From assembly GCA_937884015.1 (NCBI GenBank), contig CALGBV010000167.1, forward strand, positions 1 through 14,704: DNA of 14,704 nucleotides, read 5' to 3'. Of this stretch, positions 1-7,778 are shown piece by piece. The stretch comes from an uncultured Bacteroidales bacterium (GTDB lineage Bacteria > Bacteroidota > Bacteroidia > Bacteroidales > F082). A program made the position numbers and the translations under genes. Under the pieces are notes generated by a model. That model did not search any database, was not told the origin of the DNA, and saw nothing but the letters and a program-made list of their open reading frames with translations. Position 1 is the first letter of the stretch. The number at the start of each line of letters is the position of its first letter.

Positions 1-2
1 TT

Positions 3-641
3 ATATCAACTAATGAAAACGATGTAGTTGCTGGAAGATTTAATAGATTTACACATTATAATATGTGGGAAGAGTTACTATCTAAAAATAGTTTTAAAAA
101 TGTTGAAGAAAACATCAAATCAACACATATTAGAGAATTAACAGATTTAGTATGGGATACTACTCCATGTAACAAACTTTATAAAAGAGAATTTCTTGAA
201 AAAAATGACCTGAAGTTTGATGAAGATGTTCTTTTTGCCGAAGATTATCTTTTCATTCTGGAAATATTCGGGAAGGCGGAGAAGGTTCTGTTCCTGCCTC
301 AGCTGATCGGCTATCATTATTTCGTTAGCAAGGACGGCGAAATCTATGAGGGAAGGCCTTACGATACGGTGGGGGCCCATGTCTATGGACACAACGAGGA
401 TTCCGTCGGCGTATGCTTCGAGGGCAACTTCAACAAGGAAACGATGGGCGAGCGGCAGTTTGATGCCGCCGTGTGGCTCGTAAGCCTGCTGAGCCTGGCC
501 TACAGAGATGCCTCCATCTGCCCGCATCACAGTTTCAATGCAAAGAAAAACTGCCCGGGTGACAAGTTCCCGTTTGATAGCATTTGCAAGGAAGTGGCGG
601 TGTGCAAAGGCTATTTCGGGACACTCTTGTGGAAAAAATGA
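3..641 (+). CDS. Glycosyltransferase family 2 fragment fused in frame to a truncated PGRP/amidase_2 domain (5' partial)
   Basis: The frame is open from base 3, so the start lies outside the window; the first internal ATG is at 63. The upstream part, to about base 310, resembles the C-terminal half of GT2 glycosyltransferases (NKLYKREFLE, then an acidic AEDYLF motif). From the sequence GYHYF onward it becomes an N-acetylmuramoyl-L-alanine amidase/PGRP domain. Counting from the ATG at 63, Y84 (in GYHY), H156, K162 and C164 match T7 lysozyme Y46, H122, K128 and C130, with identical H-to-C spacing. The first zinc-ligand strand (equivalent to T7 H17) is missing because the GT2 segment replaces it, so amidase activity is unlikely. 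Bases up to about 205 are much more AT-rich, with different codon use. This could be a recombinant gene, a decayed gene or a contig-assembly join; I cannot tell which from the sequence. Confidence 0.75.
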   Translation: MSTNENDVVAGRFNRFTHYNMWEELLSKNSFKNVEENIKSTHIRELTDLVWDTTPCNKLYKREFLEKNDLKFDEDVLFAEDYLFILEIFGKAEKVLFLPQLIGYHYFVSKDGEIYEGRPYDTVGAHVYGHNEDSVGVCFEGNFNKETMGERQFDAAVWLVSLLSLAYRDASICPHHSFNAKKNCPGDKFPFDSICKEVAVCKGYFGTLLWKK

Positions 642-671
642 CGAATTGCGAAAAAAAAATATATAAAATCC

Positions 672-701
672 TTTCATTTATAATTTTATTGGTTATTTTT
701 G
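672..701 (+). promoter_or_regulatory. Putative Bacteroidota-type promoter for the phosphosignalling cluster
   Basis: TATTTTTG at 694-701 matches the Bacteroidota sigma-factor -7 element TAnnTTTG and is followed by C. About 18 bases upstream, TTTC at 672-675 is a weak match to the -33 TTTG element. A transcript would start near 708 and give a short leader to the ATG at 738. It is the only good promoter I see ahead of the long same-strand gene series. Confidence 0.5.
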
Positions 702-737
702 CAGTCGTAAAAGGATTTGTTAATTGCATTTTTTGAT

Positions 738-962
738 ATGTTTTCAGTAAAGGTAGTCGATAGTAGTACGGGACGCGCTGTAAAAGGTGCGAGGGTAAGT
801 GTTGGATTTGACGGATTTTTTCGGGGATTTAGTAACGAAGAATATACCGATTCCGATGGCGAAGTGAACTTTGATAATGAAAATGGCGAAGGCACAATAT
901 ATGTGAATGGCCAATCGAAATATCGGGGCTATATATCGGGACGGAAGGTGATTTATATATAA
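738..962 (+). CDS. Small beta-rich protein, carboxypeptidase-regulatory/Ig-like fold (hypothetical)
   Basis: The protein has 74 residues from the ATG at 738; the frame also offers a TTG at 717, but the ATG sits about 30 bases below a promoter and gives a natural N-terminus. The sequence shows the pattern of a transthyretin-like/CarboxypepD_reg repeat: an opening strand (FSVKVVDSSTG), an A-V-KGARV strand, a TDSDGEV turn, and a Y-V-N-G closing strand. No signal peptide is present, so it is probably cytoplasmic. It is the first gene of the cluster, 16 bases ahead of the PH-like gene. Function is not recognised; the fold suggests a binding or scaffold role. Confidence 0.6.
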   Translation: MFSVKVVDSSTGRAVKGARVSVGFDGFFRGFSNEEYTDSDGEVNFDNENGEGTIYVNGQSKYRGYISGRKVIYI

Positions 963-978
963 AGAAAAGTCTGGTCGT

Positions 979-1248
979 ATGCCTGTATTTGTAGCCAATA
1001 GGTTGTCAGAGAGTAACGCATTGTTTCCTGATAAGATAGAAATTGATGCGGTCAATGTGATTTTTTACAAAGGAGCACTGATCGGTTATCAGACAATGAT
1101 AATCGCACGAAGCAATATTGCAAGTGTGAGATTGATAAAAGGTTTGCTTTTTGCTGATATTTCCATTGCAAGCAAAGGTGGAGAAATGATCGTTGCAAAA
1201 GGTTTCACAAGAAGTGATGCGAAGACAATAATTGGTATGTTGGTCTAA
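979..1248 (+). CDS. Bacterial PH-like domain protein
   Basis: This 89-residue protein is almost entirely one domain. The alternating hydrophobic strands (DKIEIDAVNVIFYKG, YQTMIIARSNIASVRLIKG, ADISIASKGG) followed by a final helix after F-T-R-S-D-A-K are the pattern of bacterial PH (bPH) domains, in which a strand-turn pair carries the I-A-S-V motif. Such domains bind ligands or mediate protein assembly, often near membranes. There is no transmembrane segment. It lies 16 bases after the preceding gene and 9 bases before the membrane-anchored PPP phosphatase, suggesting co-translation and perhaps a shared location. Fold assignment is by pattern only. Confidence 0.55.
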   Translation: MPVFVANRLSESNALFPDKIEIDAVNVIFYKGALIGYQTMIIARSNIASVRLIKGLLFADISIASKGGEMIVAKGFTRSDAKTIIGMLV

Positions 1249-1257
1249 TTTAGTTCG

Positions 1258-2862
1258 ATGTTTATTATGATGAACAAACAAGTGATTCTTTTTTCAATAT
1301 TAGCTTTAATAATAGCCCTTTTAGCGGTTCAACTTGTTTTGATTGCTAAAATCCTGAAGTTGTGTAAATCTCAAAAATCGGAGAAGGATGGCGCCGACGG
1401 GGACCATGATGCGGTGGCAGCCCCGATAGAAACCATTGATGAAACCGTGAAACCGGAAACAATTGAATGTGAGCGCATTGCCTTTGAATCCTTAGGAAAA
1501 GCTCGGTTTGATGATGATTTCGCTAAGTCGATGGATGAATTAGAAAGGCGCATTAATGAAATCCTTAGGTCTTTTAGAACAATTGGAACGAGACCCGGAA
1601 TCAGCCTCCCAAAGGATAGCGAAAAAACACCGTCAATGACCGATAGAGGCAAGGAGTCAAAGGAAGTCCGTTCGGATGAAGGATCGGAAAAGAAAATGGT
1701 TTTGACAGCCATTAAAGCTCGGATTCAACCGGTTGAAGAAAAGGATTTGCCCAGGGTGGAAAAAGAGCTGACAGCTTTTTTTGAAAAATTCGGAAATGTA
1801 GATTATCTTCAAGATTTAGCATCGAAGGATTATTATAGGCTGATTGATTTGATTAAAAACCCTACCGCCCGTGTCGTGACTGTGGGCGACATTCATTGCG
1901 ACCTCACCTCCTTGGTGGCAATGTTGCTGAAACTATCTGTTTCCAGGGAATACGATTATTTCAAAAATGCATATTTTGTTTTTCTCGGTGATTATCTTGA
2001 TCGAGGAGGCGCCTTGTTTGAAACCTTGCTCTTGTTGAGCGACTTGAAAAAGATTCTCGGTGAGCGTATGATCATGTTAAAAGGAAACCATGAACTGATT
2101 CGTTACTCGGAAAAAAGTGAAATCTTGAAATCCAAAGTGATTCCTAATCAGTCGTGTGAGTGCCTGAACAAGTATTGCTCCGGCAGCAAGTCTTTCCTCC
2201 AAAAGTTTGCAGGATTCTTCAGCACTCTTCCAACCTATGCGTACTTGAAGACAACAAAACGCAATATATTGTTGACACATGCTGCAGTTCCGCGGAATAA
2301 GTTTATTTCACAGATTGGTTTTAGTAGTGATGGCTCAATCGCTTTCAAGCCAGGCGTTCCGAAGACCGGTTACCTGTCAATTAGAGAACAAGTGTTCGCT
2401 GACATGATTTGGGGAGATCCTGCTGAAGTTCCTGAAAGGATTCAAACCGAAGGCCGCTTTGAGTTTGGAAGTGAACAGTTCGGCGAATGGATGAAATGCA
2501 ATTCCATAGACATGCTTGTCCGTAGTCATGAAGAAAAAGAATTTGGCTATATGTTCTATTTTGAGAATAAGCTTTTGTCTCTTTTCTCATCAGGTGGAAA
2601 AGACAATCCTTTGACGGGATATCCAAATGTAGAACCGGCATTTTGTGTTGTTAAACAAGATGAAGACATTGTCGAAAACAGTTTTACATACAAGATTATG
2701 AATGAGGGACAGACATGCTGCATTAATCTGTTTCAGAAGATCGGATTTACGGAAAAACAAGCTCAGAACTTCAAAATGGATGCAGAGTTTGCATGCGGCA
2801 AGGAAGATGCAAATCTGATTAAGGGAATTTTTGAAACGATAAAGCAGAACTATAAAGAATAA
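1258..2862 (+). CDS. Membrane-anchored PPP-family (PP1/PP2A-like) Ser/Thr phosphatase
   Basis: Predicted metal-dependent phosphoprotein phosphatase of the eukaryotic-type PPP family, removing phosphate from Ser/Thr. All core motifs are present: GDIHCD at 210-215 (canonical GDxHG, with C replacing G), GDYLDRG at 244-250, GNHE at 276-279, a THAAVP histidine at 341, the PPP signature DMIWGDP at 382-388 (compare DLLWSDP), and RSHE with H424. Residues about 7-31 form one strong transmembrane helix, followed by a charged, probably flexible linker to about residue 150, so the catalytic domain should face the cytoplasm. Starts at 1258, 1267 or 1270 are all possible and do not affect the helix. The next gene is a clear paralogue 26 bases downstream. 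Likely antagonist of the kinase encoded at 5825-7012. Confidence 0.88.
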   Translation: MFIMMNKQVILFSILALIIALLAVQLVLIAKILKLCKSQKSEKDGADGDHDAVAAPIETIDETVKPETIECERIAFESLGKARFDDDFAKSMDELERRINEILRSFRTIGTRPGISLPKDSEKTPSMTDRGKESKEVRSDEGSEKKMVLTAIKARIQPVEEKDLPRVEKELTAFFEKFGNVDYLQDLASKDYYRLIDLIKNPTARVVTVGDIHCDLTSLVAMLLKLSVSREYDYFKNAYFVFLGDYLDRGGALFETLLLLSDLKKILGERMIMLKGNHELIRYSEKSEILKSKVIPNQSCECLNKYCSGSKSFLQKFAGFFSTLPTYAYLKTTKRNILLTHAAVPRNKFISQIGFSSDGSIAFKPGVPKTGYLSIREQVFADMIWGDPAEVPERIQTEGRFEFGSEQFGEWMKCNSIDMLVRSHEEKEFGYMFYFENKLLSLFSSGGKDNPLTGYPNVEPAFCVVKQDEDIVENSFTYKIMNEGQTCCINLFQKIGFTEKQAQNFKMDAEFACGKEDANLIKGIFETIKQNYKE

Positions 2863-2888
2863 AGGAACAATCAAATAATTAAGCCATT

Positions 2889-4382
2889 ATGACGCGACTT
2901 AGCAATTTAATCCAACATGTACAGGAGGCATTGGAATATAAACAAATGCCTAAAAATGCTGATCCAAATCAGGAACCGACCTCTCGGATGAAGGTGATTG
3001 AGGCGGTTTTGAGACGCGGAAAACCGGCAAACACCGACGATTTGCCTTCAATGATGGAAGAAATGACGGCGTTTTTCGAAGAATTCAAGAATTCGGATTA
3101 TTTCGTGGATTATTCATCGGAAGATTATTATAGATTCCTGGACTTGCGGGATAAACCTCAAGCCAGAGTCGTAGTGATTGGGGACATCCATTGCGATTAT
3201 TACGCATTGTCAGCCTTGTTGCTCAAACTGTCGGTCTCAAGTTACGATTACTTTGAAAATGCTTTTTTCGTTTTCCTCGGTGATTATCTTGATAGAGGCA
3301 GTGCCCTGTTTGAGCCATTGTTGTTGTTAATGGACTTGAAACGGATTCTTGGCGACAGGATGATTATGCTGAGAGGAAACCATGAACTGATTGACTATGA
3401 TGAAATTGGCCAGAAATTGGAATCAAAGGTGATTCCGCAAGATTCTTGCCCGGTTTTGAATGAGTATTGCGGGGATAACAAGGATTTCCTGAAGGCTTTC
3501 GGCTATTTCTACAAGACATTGCCTACCTATGTCTATCTGAAAGTGGCGGATCAAAATGTGCTGCTCACTCACGGTGCTGTTCCGCGCCAGATTTTTTTGG
3601 ACTGCTTCAGCTTCAATCAGACAAATGGAAGCATGGAATTTGATTCGAAGTATCTTTATGACCAGACTCGTGAGGCACGACAGAAAACTGCCGACGATTT
3701 GCTGTCATCGATGACAAAGATTCTGACTTCAAATTTGCTGAGAACACGCAATAAAATCCTGAATGATATGATTTGGGGCGATCCTTCTACGGATAAGGAA
3801 AAATACCAAGTCTCAGGACGTTATCAGTTTGGCAGCTCCCAATTCGAAGCTTATGCGCAAAAGAACAACATCTCACGCATGTTCCGCAGCCATGAGCCGG
3901 TTGATTTCGGTTACGAGAGCTTCTTTGATAATCGTTTATATACGGTTTTCTCAACGGGAGGAGCTTTGAATGACCAGGCGGGCTATGGCGATATTAATCC
4001 CGCTTTTGCTGTCGTTAAGAACGATGGAAGCTATTTCATTGAAAACAGTTTTATCTATAAAATAGAACTGTGTGAAACTCTTCCCGTGATTTGCAATCTG
4101 TTCTCAGAAGATGTTCTGAATTTCAAACAATCGTCAAAATGTAGCGTAAATGATGAGTTTATCTGCGATGGACAAATGGCATTAGAGGTGGAATCTGTTT
4201 TTTCGCGTTTGAAAGATAGTTTTAATGCTCCCGAAGAAAACGATGAAGCAGAATCAGAAGCACCTGTCGCCGAAGAACCTGAGACTCCGGAAAAAGCCGA
4301 GACGCCGGAAGAACCCGAGACACTGAAAGAACTCGAGATGCCGGAAGAACCCGAAGAAAAATGCGCTAATCCAGAAGAATGA
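2889..4382 (+). CDS. PPP-family Ser/Thr phosphatase, soluble paralogue with acidic repeat tail
   Basis: This is a close paralogue of the preceding phosphatase: the stretch around the catalytic motifs is alignable almost without gaps. Motifs: GDIHCD at 98-103, GDYLDRG at 131-137, GNHE at 163-166, THGAVP with H228, DMIWGDP at 293-299 and RSHE with H335, so all metal and phosphate ligands appear intact. Unlike its neighbour it has no transmembrane helix. It carries an insert of about 30 residues before DMIWGDP and ends in a Pro/Glu-rich tail from about residue 445, built of six-residue repeats. The pair looks like a tandem duplication followed by division into membrane and cytoplasmic forms. It ends 22 bases before the first vWA gene. 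Confidence 0.88.
   Translation: MTRLSNLIQHVQEALEYKQMPKNADPNQEPTSRMKVIEAVLRRGKPANTDDLPSMMEEMTAFFEEFKNSDYFVDYSSEDYYRFLDLRDKPQARVVVIGDIHCDYYALSALLLKLSVSSYDYFENAFFVFLGDYLDRGSALFEPLLLLMDLKRILGDRMIMLRGNHELIDYDEIGQKLESKVIPQDSCPVLNEYCGDNKDFLKAFGYFYKTLPTYVYLKVADQNVLLTHGAVPRQIFLDCFSFNQTNGSMEFDSKYLYDQTREARQKTADDLLSSMTKILTSNLLRTRNKILNDMIWGDPSTDKEKYQVSGRYQFGSSQFEAYAQKNNISRMFRSHEPVDFGYESFFDNRLYTVFSTGGALNDQAGYGDINPAFAVVKNDGSYFIENSFIYKIELCETLPVICNLFSEDVLNFKQSSKCSVNDEFICDGQMALEVESVFSRLKDSFNAPEENDEAESEAPVAEEPETPEKAETPEEPETLKELEMPEEPEEKCANPEE
4272..4361 (+). repeat. Five in-frame 18-bp repeats encoding EEPETP-like hexapeptides
   Basis: Five tandem 18-base units begin at 4272, 4290, 4308, 4326 and 4344, in phase with the codons. 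They encode EEPETP, EKAETP, EEPETL, KELEMP and EEPEEK, giving a disordered, strongly acidic tail to the second PPP phosphatase. Such arrays vary in copy number by slippage. Confidence 0.85.
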
Positions 4383-4404
4383 AAAATAACAAAAACTTAT
4401 AGAT

Positions 4405-5079
4405 ATGGGATTGCAGATAAAAACAGTTAGAACGAATAGCAATTTTGTTGCAGCAAAAAAAGCCGACATAGTTTTTTGCATTGATAATTCTGGTTCGATG
4501 TCAAGTTGCATCGAAGCTGTACGCAATACGGTGAGCGTCTTTGTGTCGTCGTTGGAGAAAGGTGTCGGAGGACAGTCGCCGGTGGACTGGAGAATCGGCT
4601 TGGTGGACTATTCACAAAGTGAGTTCCTTTTTATGGATCTTGCCAAAGACACGGCAACCTTTCAAAACAAGCTCCGCGAAAATGTAAGTGGCGGTGATGA
4701 GTTCACACCGGGTGCCATTGATTTTGCCATCAGCAATGCAAGTTGGCGCGAGGGTGCGCAGAGGGTCATTGTTGTGTTTACCGACGAATCTTTGTGTAGT
4801 GGCAGTGGAGGTGCGCATGAATTTGACGATTTGCTGAGAAAAATTGTTGATTCTCATATCCAGATTATCTATTATGGATGTCCATGCGAATATTATGAAA
4901 AATTCCAGCAATGCCCAAAGGCAGAAGTGAATTTTGTCGGCAACTTTTCAGGCATTGATTTCAGCAATCTCATGAATCGGCTGGCTGTTACGGTGTCTTC
5001 AAGTAGTCCGTTTGCAGGAAAGGAACCGGTAGTGACAAAAATGGTGTATGACCTGTCTGCAATTACTGTGAAAAATTAA
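4405..5079 (+). CDS. vWA-domain protein 1 (TerY-like)
   Basis: A stand-alone von Willebrand factor A domain of 224 residues, expected to bind Mg2+ through a MIDAS site and to act as a protein-protein adaptor. MIDAS residues are visible: DNSGS at 27-31, T101 (in DEFTPG) and D127 (in VVFTDES). The DWRIGLVDY segment around residue 60 is shared with the other two vWA proteins of the cluster, but this copy is the most divergent: it has the classical DxSxS form rather than DCTGS and lacks the PESTLDAI motif. There is no signal peptide or membrane segment. Stand-alone vWA proteins next to a kinase and PP2C are typical of TerY-P triads. No TerC, TerD or TerZ gene is present here, so a tellurite role is not implied. 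Confidence 0.85.
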   Translation: MGLQIKTVRTNSNFVAAKKADIVFCIDNSGSMSSCIEAVRNTVSVFVSSLEKGVGGQSPVDWRIGLVDYSQSEFLFMDLAKDTATFQNKLRENVSGGDEFTPGAIDFAISNASWREGAQRVIVVFTDESLCSGSGGAHEFDDLLRKIVDSHIQIIYYGCPCEYYEKFQQCPKAEVNFVGNFSGIDFSNLMNRLAVTVSSSSPFAGKEPVVTKMVYDLSAITVKN

Positions 5080-5107
5080 ATCTATCAATTTCAAATACTT
5101 TATAATT

Positions 5108-5788
5108 ATGGGTAATATTAATCAAAGGACAACTTCGTTGAAAGTTAAAGGTGTCGCTGACATCGTGTTTTGCTTCGACTGTACAGGTTCGATGCGACCA
5201 ATCATTGACGGCGTCAAGGAGAATGTGAAAAATCTTGTTGAGGGATTTAAGACTGCAGATATTGAAGCCCTTGACTGGCGAGCCAGAGTGATGGGCTATC
5301 GCGATTTTGAGGTCGATGATGAATACCTCATCAATGATAGGCCTTTCGTTTCAACGGAAGAGGAACTGAAAAATCAAATAGATGGTTTAGAGGCATTAAA
5401 GGACTCTGGCGGCGATGATCCGGAATCGACACTCGATGCCATTTGGTATGCTGCAAAAAAATCGGATTGGCGCAGTAAGTGCCATAAAATCGTGGTGCTG
5501 TTCACCGATGATGCTCCAAAGCCAGTTAATGAAAAAACCTTAGAAGAAATTGAGGGCGCTGATGGCGACATCGAATTGCTTTCTCAAGAACTTAATGTGC
5601 AACATGTCAAGCTGTTCCTGTGGGGTAAAACTGATCCGGCCTATGATGCGCTGAAAAAGATACCAAGAGCAGACATCGTCCAATTGGATAATCCTGAAGA
5701 AGATTTCAAGAGCCTCGATTTTGGTAATCTGATGAATACGATAGGCAAAACCATCTCGGAGCTTGTCACTAGCGGAGTGACCGAATGA
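5108..5788 (+). CDS. vWA-domain protein 2 (TerY-like)
   Basis: Cytoplasmic vWA protein of 226 residues. MIDAS elements: DCTGSM starting at D24, T108 within DDPESTLDAI, and D134 in LFTDDAP. It is the same length as vWA protein 3 (7046-7726) and shares the N-terminal KVKGVAD lead-in, the DWR segment, the PESTLDAI block, HKIVV and VKLFLWG, so the two are paralogues that flank the kinase gene. It probably serves as a Mg2+-dependent scaffold that presents substrates to, or controls, the kinase and phosphatases. It lies 28 bases after vWA protein 1 and 36 bases before the kinase. Confidence 0.87.
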   Translation: MGNINQRTTSLKVKGVADIVFCFDCTGSMRPIIDGVKENVKNLVEGFKTADIEALDWRARVMGYRDFEVDDEYLINDRPFVSTEEELKNQIDGLEALKDSGGDDPESTLDAIWYAAKKSDWRSKCHKIVVLFTDDAPKPVNEKTLEEIEGADGDIELLSQELNVQHVKLFLWGKTDPAYDALKKIPRADIVQLDNPEEDFKSLDFGNLMNTIGKTISELVTSGVTE

Positions 5789-5824
5789 TTGTTAGGTGTG
5801 TTATAAAAGATTAAACCCTTCTAT

Positions 5825-7012
5825 ATGAATATCAATGGTTATGAAATCGTAGAAGAACTGAACAAAGGAGCTTTCTGCGATGCGTATAAAGTGCGAAAAG
5901 GAGGCAAGGAGTATTTCTTGAAAGTTTATAAGGATCCTACAGCCATGTCTGCGGATTATGAGGCTTTTAAGAAAAATCAGAGGACCATGATCCCCCTTCT
6001 GAAATCAATGGGCGATAAGACCGAAACTATTGTTGAGGATTTCGAAGTGCCATCAGAAGGCCGTTACTACCAAGTCAAGGAGCTGATTCCTGGAGGAAGA
6101 AATCTTCGGCAATGGATGGAGGAGGATTGTGACTATGATCATCGTATGGATGTCGCCATTCAGTTTTGCGAGATTCTGAAAGCAGTCCACGGGAAAAACA
6201 TCATTCATCAGGACTTGAAACCTGAACAAGTGATGGTGGTGACTGATTCAAGCAAAGCGGCAGGTATCCGCATTATCCTCACTGATTTTGACTGGTCTGT
6301 CCCGAATGGTAATGTGGTCCGATATGTGGGAACACCTGGGTATAACAACATTGATGGTGTGAAACTGTCGTTCAAGTCGGATATTTTTACTTTCGGCATT
6401 ATTTTGTGTGAATTGCTCGCCGGATGCAACCCGTTTGTCTTTTCAAAAAGTGGTTCCGAGCACCTGTTCGATCCTGATGATCCAAAATGCTGGGAAAATT
6501 GGGTTAGAAACAAGGACTATTATTCACCAAAAGAACTCAATTCGGATCTTCCTGATGCCATAAATAATATTATCGAACAATGCTTTGAACCAATTCAGTC
6601 TTTGCGACCATCGCTTGATGACATTGTCAAAGCCTTGATAGGAAAGCCAAGTGCACCGGCAGCACGAAAGAAGGCTACTTTGAGTTCCAAAAGCGGTGAC
6701 AAACTGATCATGGTTCCCGGAATGACATACGGGCGTAAGCATTTCAAGGAATTGTTTAGAAACACTGAGGATTCAGAAGGGAACCCCGTATATAAATATC
6801 TGGATCAAACTTATGGCATTTTGAGTCTCACACAAGAAGGAAGTCAATTGTTCGTCAGTTATCCTGCTTACGGAAAGGCTAAGAATAAGATAAAGCTTAA
6901 TGGTAAAGAACTGAGCGATAAACCAAATGAAATTAATGACGGAGACTCCATTTCGATTTATAGCACGACTAGGAATGCCGATGTGGCGGTTTTTTCTGTT
7001 AGAGTTAGTTGA
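5825..7012 (+). CDS. Hanks-type Ser/Thr protein kinase with degenerate FHA-like C-terminal domain
   Basis: Kinase domain, about residues 1-270: glycine loop LNKGAF at 12-17 with a single Gly, the VAIK-type lysine K33, a likely helix-C E45, catalytic loop HQDLKPEQ at 128-135 with D130, metal-binding D154 in DFDW (in place of DFG), GTPGY in the activation loop, and a SDIFTFG helix-F motif. Catalytic Lys and both Asp are present, but the Mg-binding Asn of HRDLKPEN is Gln135 and the DFG glycine is Asp156, so activity is probable but not certain. Residues about 295-395 resemble an FHA domain (YGR near the start, LNGKEL and NDGDSISI near the end) but lack the usual SxxH motif, so phosphothreonine binding may be lost. 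No membrane segment is seen. Its position between two paralogous vWA genes points to one functional complex. Confidence 0.88.
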   Translation: MNINGYEIVEELNKGAFCDAYKVRKGGKEYFLKVYKDPTAMSADYEAFKKNQRTMIPLLKSMGDKTETIVEDFEVPSEGRYYQVKELIPGGRNLRQWMEEDCDYDHRMDVAIQFCEILKAVHGKNIIHQDLKPEQVMVVTDSSKAAGIRIILTDFDWSVPNGNVVRYVGTPGYNNIDGVKLSFKSDIFTFGIILCELLAGCNPFVFSKSGSEHLFDPDDPKCWENWVRNKDYYSPKELNSDLPDAINNIIEQCFEPIQSLRPSLDDIVKALIGKPSAPAARKKATLSSKSGDKLIMVPGMTYGRKHFKELFRNTEDSEGNPVYKYLDQTYGILSLTQEGSQLFVSYPAYGKAKNKIKLNGKELSDKPNEINDGDSISIYSTTRNADVAVFSVRVS

Positions 7013-7045
7013 TTAAATGTTAATTGTAAGTTTAAATTTAATATT

Positions 7046-7726
7046 ATGGGTAAAAATATTATTTCAAGGCCAGTATCATCTGGCATTAAGGTTAAAGGCG
7101 TGGCAGATGTGGTGTTCTGCTTTGACTGCACGGGTTCAATGAGCTCATGCATCGATAATGTCAAGAATAATGTAAAATCATTTGTGGAAGGTTTGGGGGC
7201 TGATCAAAGCGTTATTATTGATTGGCGCATGCGTGCGTTGGGATATGGTGATTTGGAGATAGGTGAGGCGGTACAAAATGACAATGATTTTGTTTCCACA
7301 ATTCCTGAATTCCAAGCACAGGTGGATAACATAGCGATGTGTGGTGGCGGTGACGCTCCTGAATCCACGCTAGATGCTATCATCTATGCAGCAAAGACCT
7401 CCAAATGGCGTGAAAAGAGTCACAAGATTGTCGTTGTTTTTACGGATGCTCCAACCAAGAATGTCCATCCTGACACACAAAAGATGTTCGCCGTTAACAA
7501 CATTAAAGACTTGAAGACAAATTTGTCAGAAGACCATGTCAAATTGTTTTTATGGGGGGCTTCGGATCCCAATTATAATGAGCTGAAAGCGGTTCCTAAA
7601 GCAGAGATTACAGTACTTGGCGATCCTTATTCATATTACGCGACAGGTGACAAAATGGAAAACCTGTTGAAATTGATGGGGAAAACCGTTAGTGCTGAGA
7701 GTCTGATAAAATCAGACACTTTATAA
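7046..7726 (+). CDS. vWA-domain protein 3 (TerY-like)
   Basis: vWA protein of 226 residues, paralogous to vWA protein 2. MIDAS: DCTGSM starting at D27, T108 in DAPESTLDAI and D134 in VFTDAP. The shared KVKGVAD start, DWR, HKIVV and VKLFLWG blocks make the relationship plain. It starts 33 bases after the kinase gene and is the last gene before a strong terminator-like hairpin, so it probably closes the first transcription unit. Both proteins have intact metal-site residues; differences lie mainly in the surface segment after the third MIDAS residue, which could give each copy its own partner. Confidence 0.87.
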   Translation: MGKNIISRPVSSGIKVKGVADVVFCFDCTGSMSSCIDNVKNNVKSFVEGLGADQSVIIDWRMRALGYGDLEIGEAVQNDNDFVSTIPEFQAQVDNIAMCGGGDAPESTLDAIIYAAKTSKWREKSHKIVVVFTDAPTKNVHPDTQKMFAVNNIKDLKTNLSEDHVKLFLWGASDPNYNELKAVPKAEITVLGDPYSYYATGDKMENLLKLMGKTVSAESLIKSDTL

Positions 7727-7734
7727 AAGTCTGA

Positions 7735-7778
7735 AGAAACAGCTCCCATAGCGGAGCTGTTTCTCTGATTATGTTTTT
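7735..7778 (+). terminator. Rho-independent terminator within the cluster
   Basis: A perfect 12-bp stem (7735-7746 paired with 7753-7764, GC-containing core AGCTCC/GGAGCT) with a six-base loop is followed by a T run at 7774-7778. It sits 8 bases after the stop of vWA protein 3 and 16 bases before the next start. No promoter is evident between it and the next gene, so it may act as a partial terminator that lowers expression of the downstream genes. Confidence 0.75.

Noticed and set aside
147..677. A 176-residue open frame on the minus strand opposite the GT2-amidase gene
   Set aside because: It lies antisense to recognisable protein domains and its own translation shows no family pattern.
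4405..7726. A tellurite-resistance operon
   Set aside because: The vWA and kinase genes resemble TerY-P modules, but no TerB, TerC, TerD or TerZ gene is present, so a tellurite phenotype is not supported.
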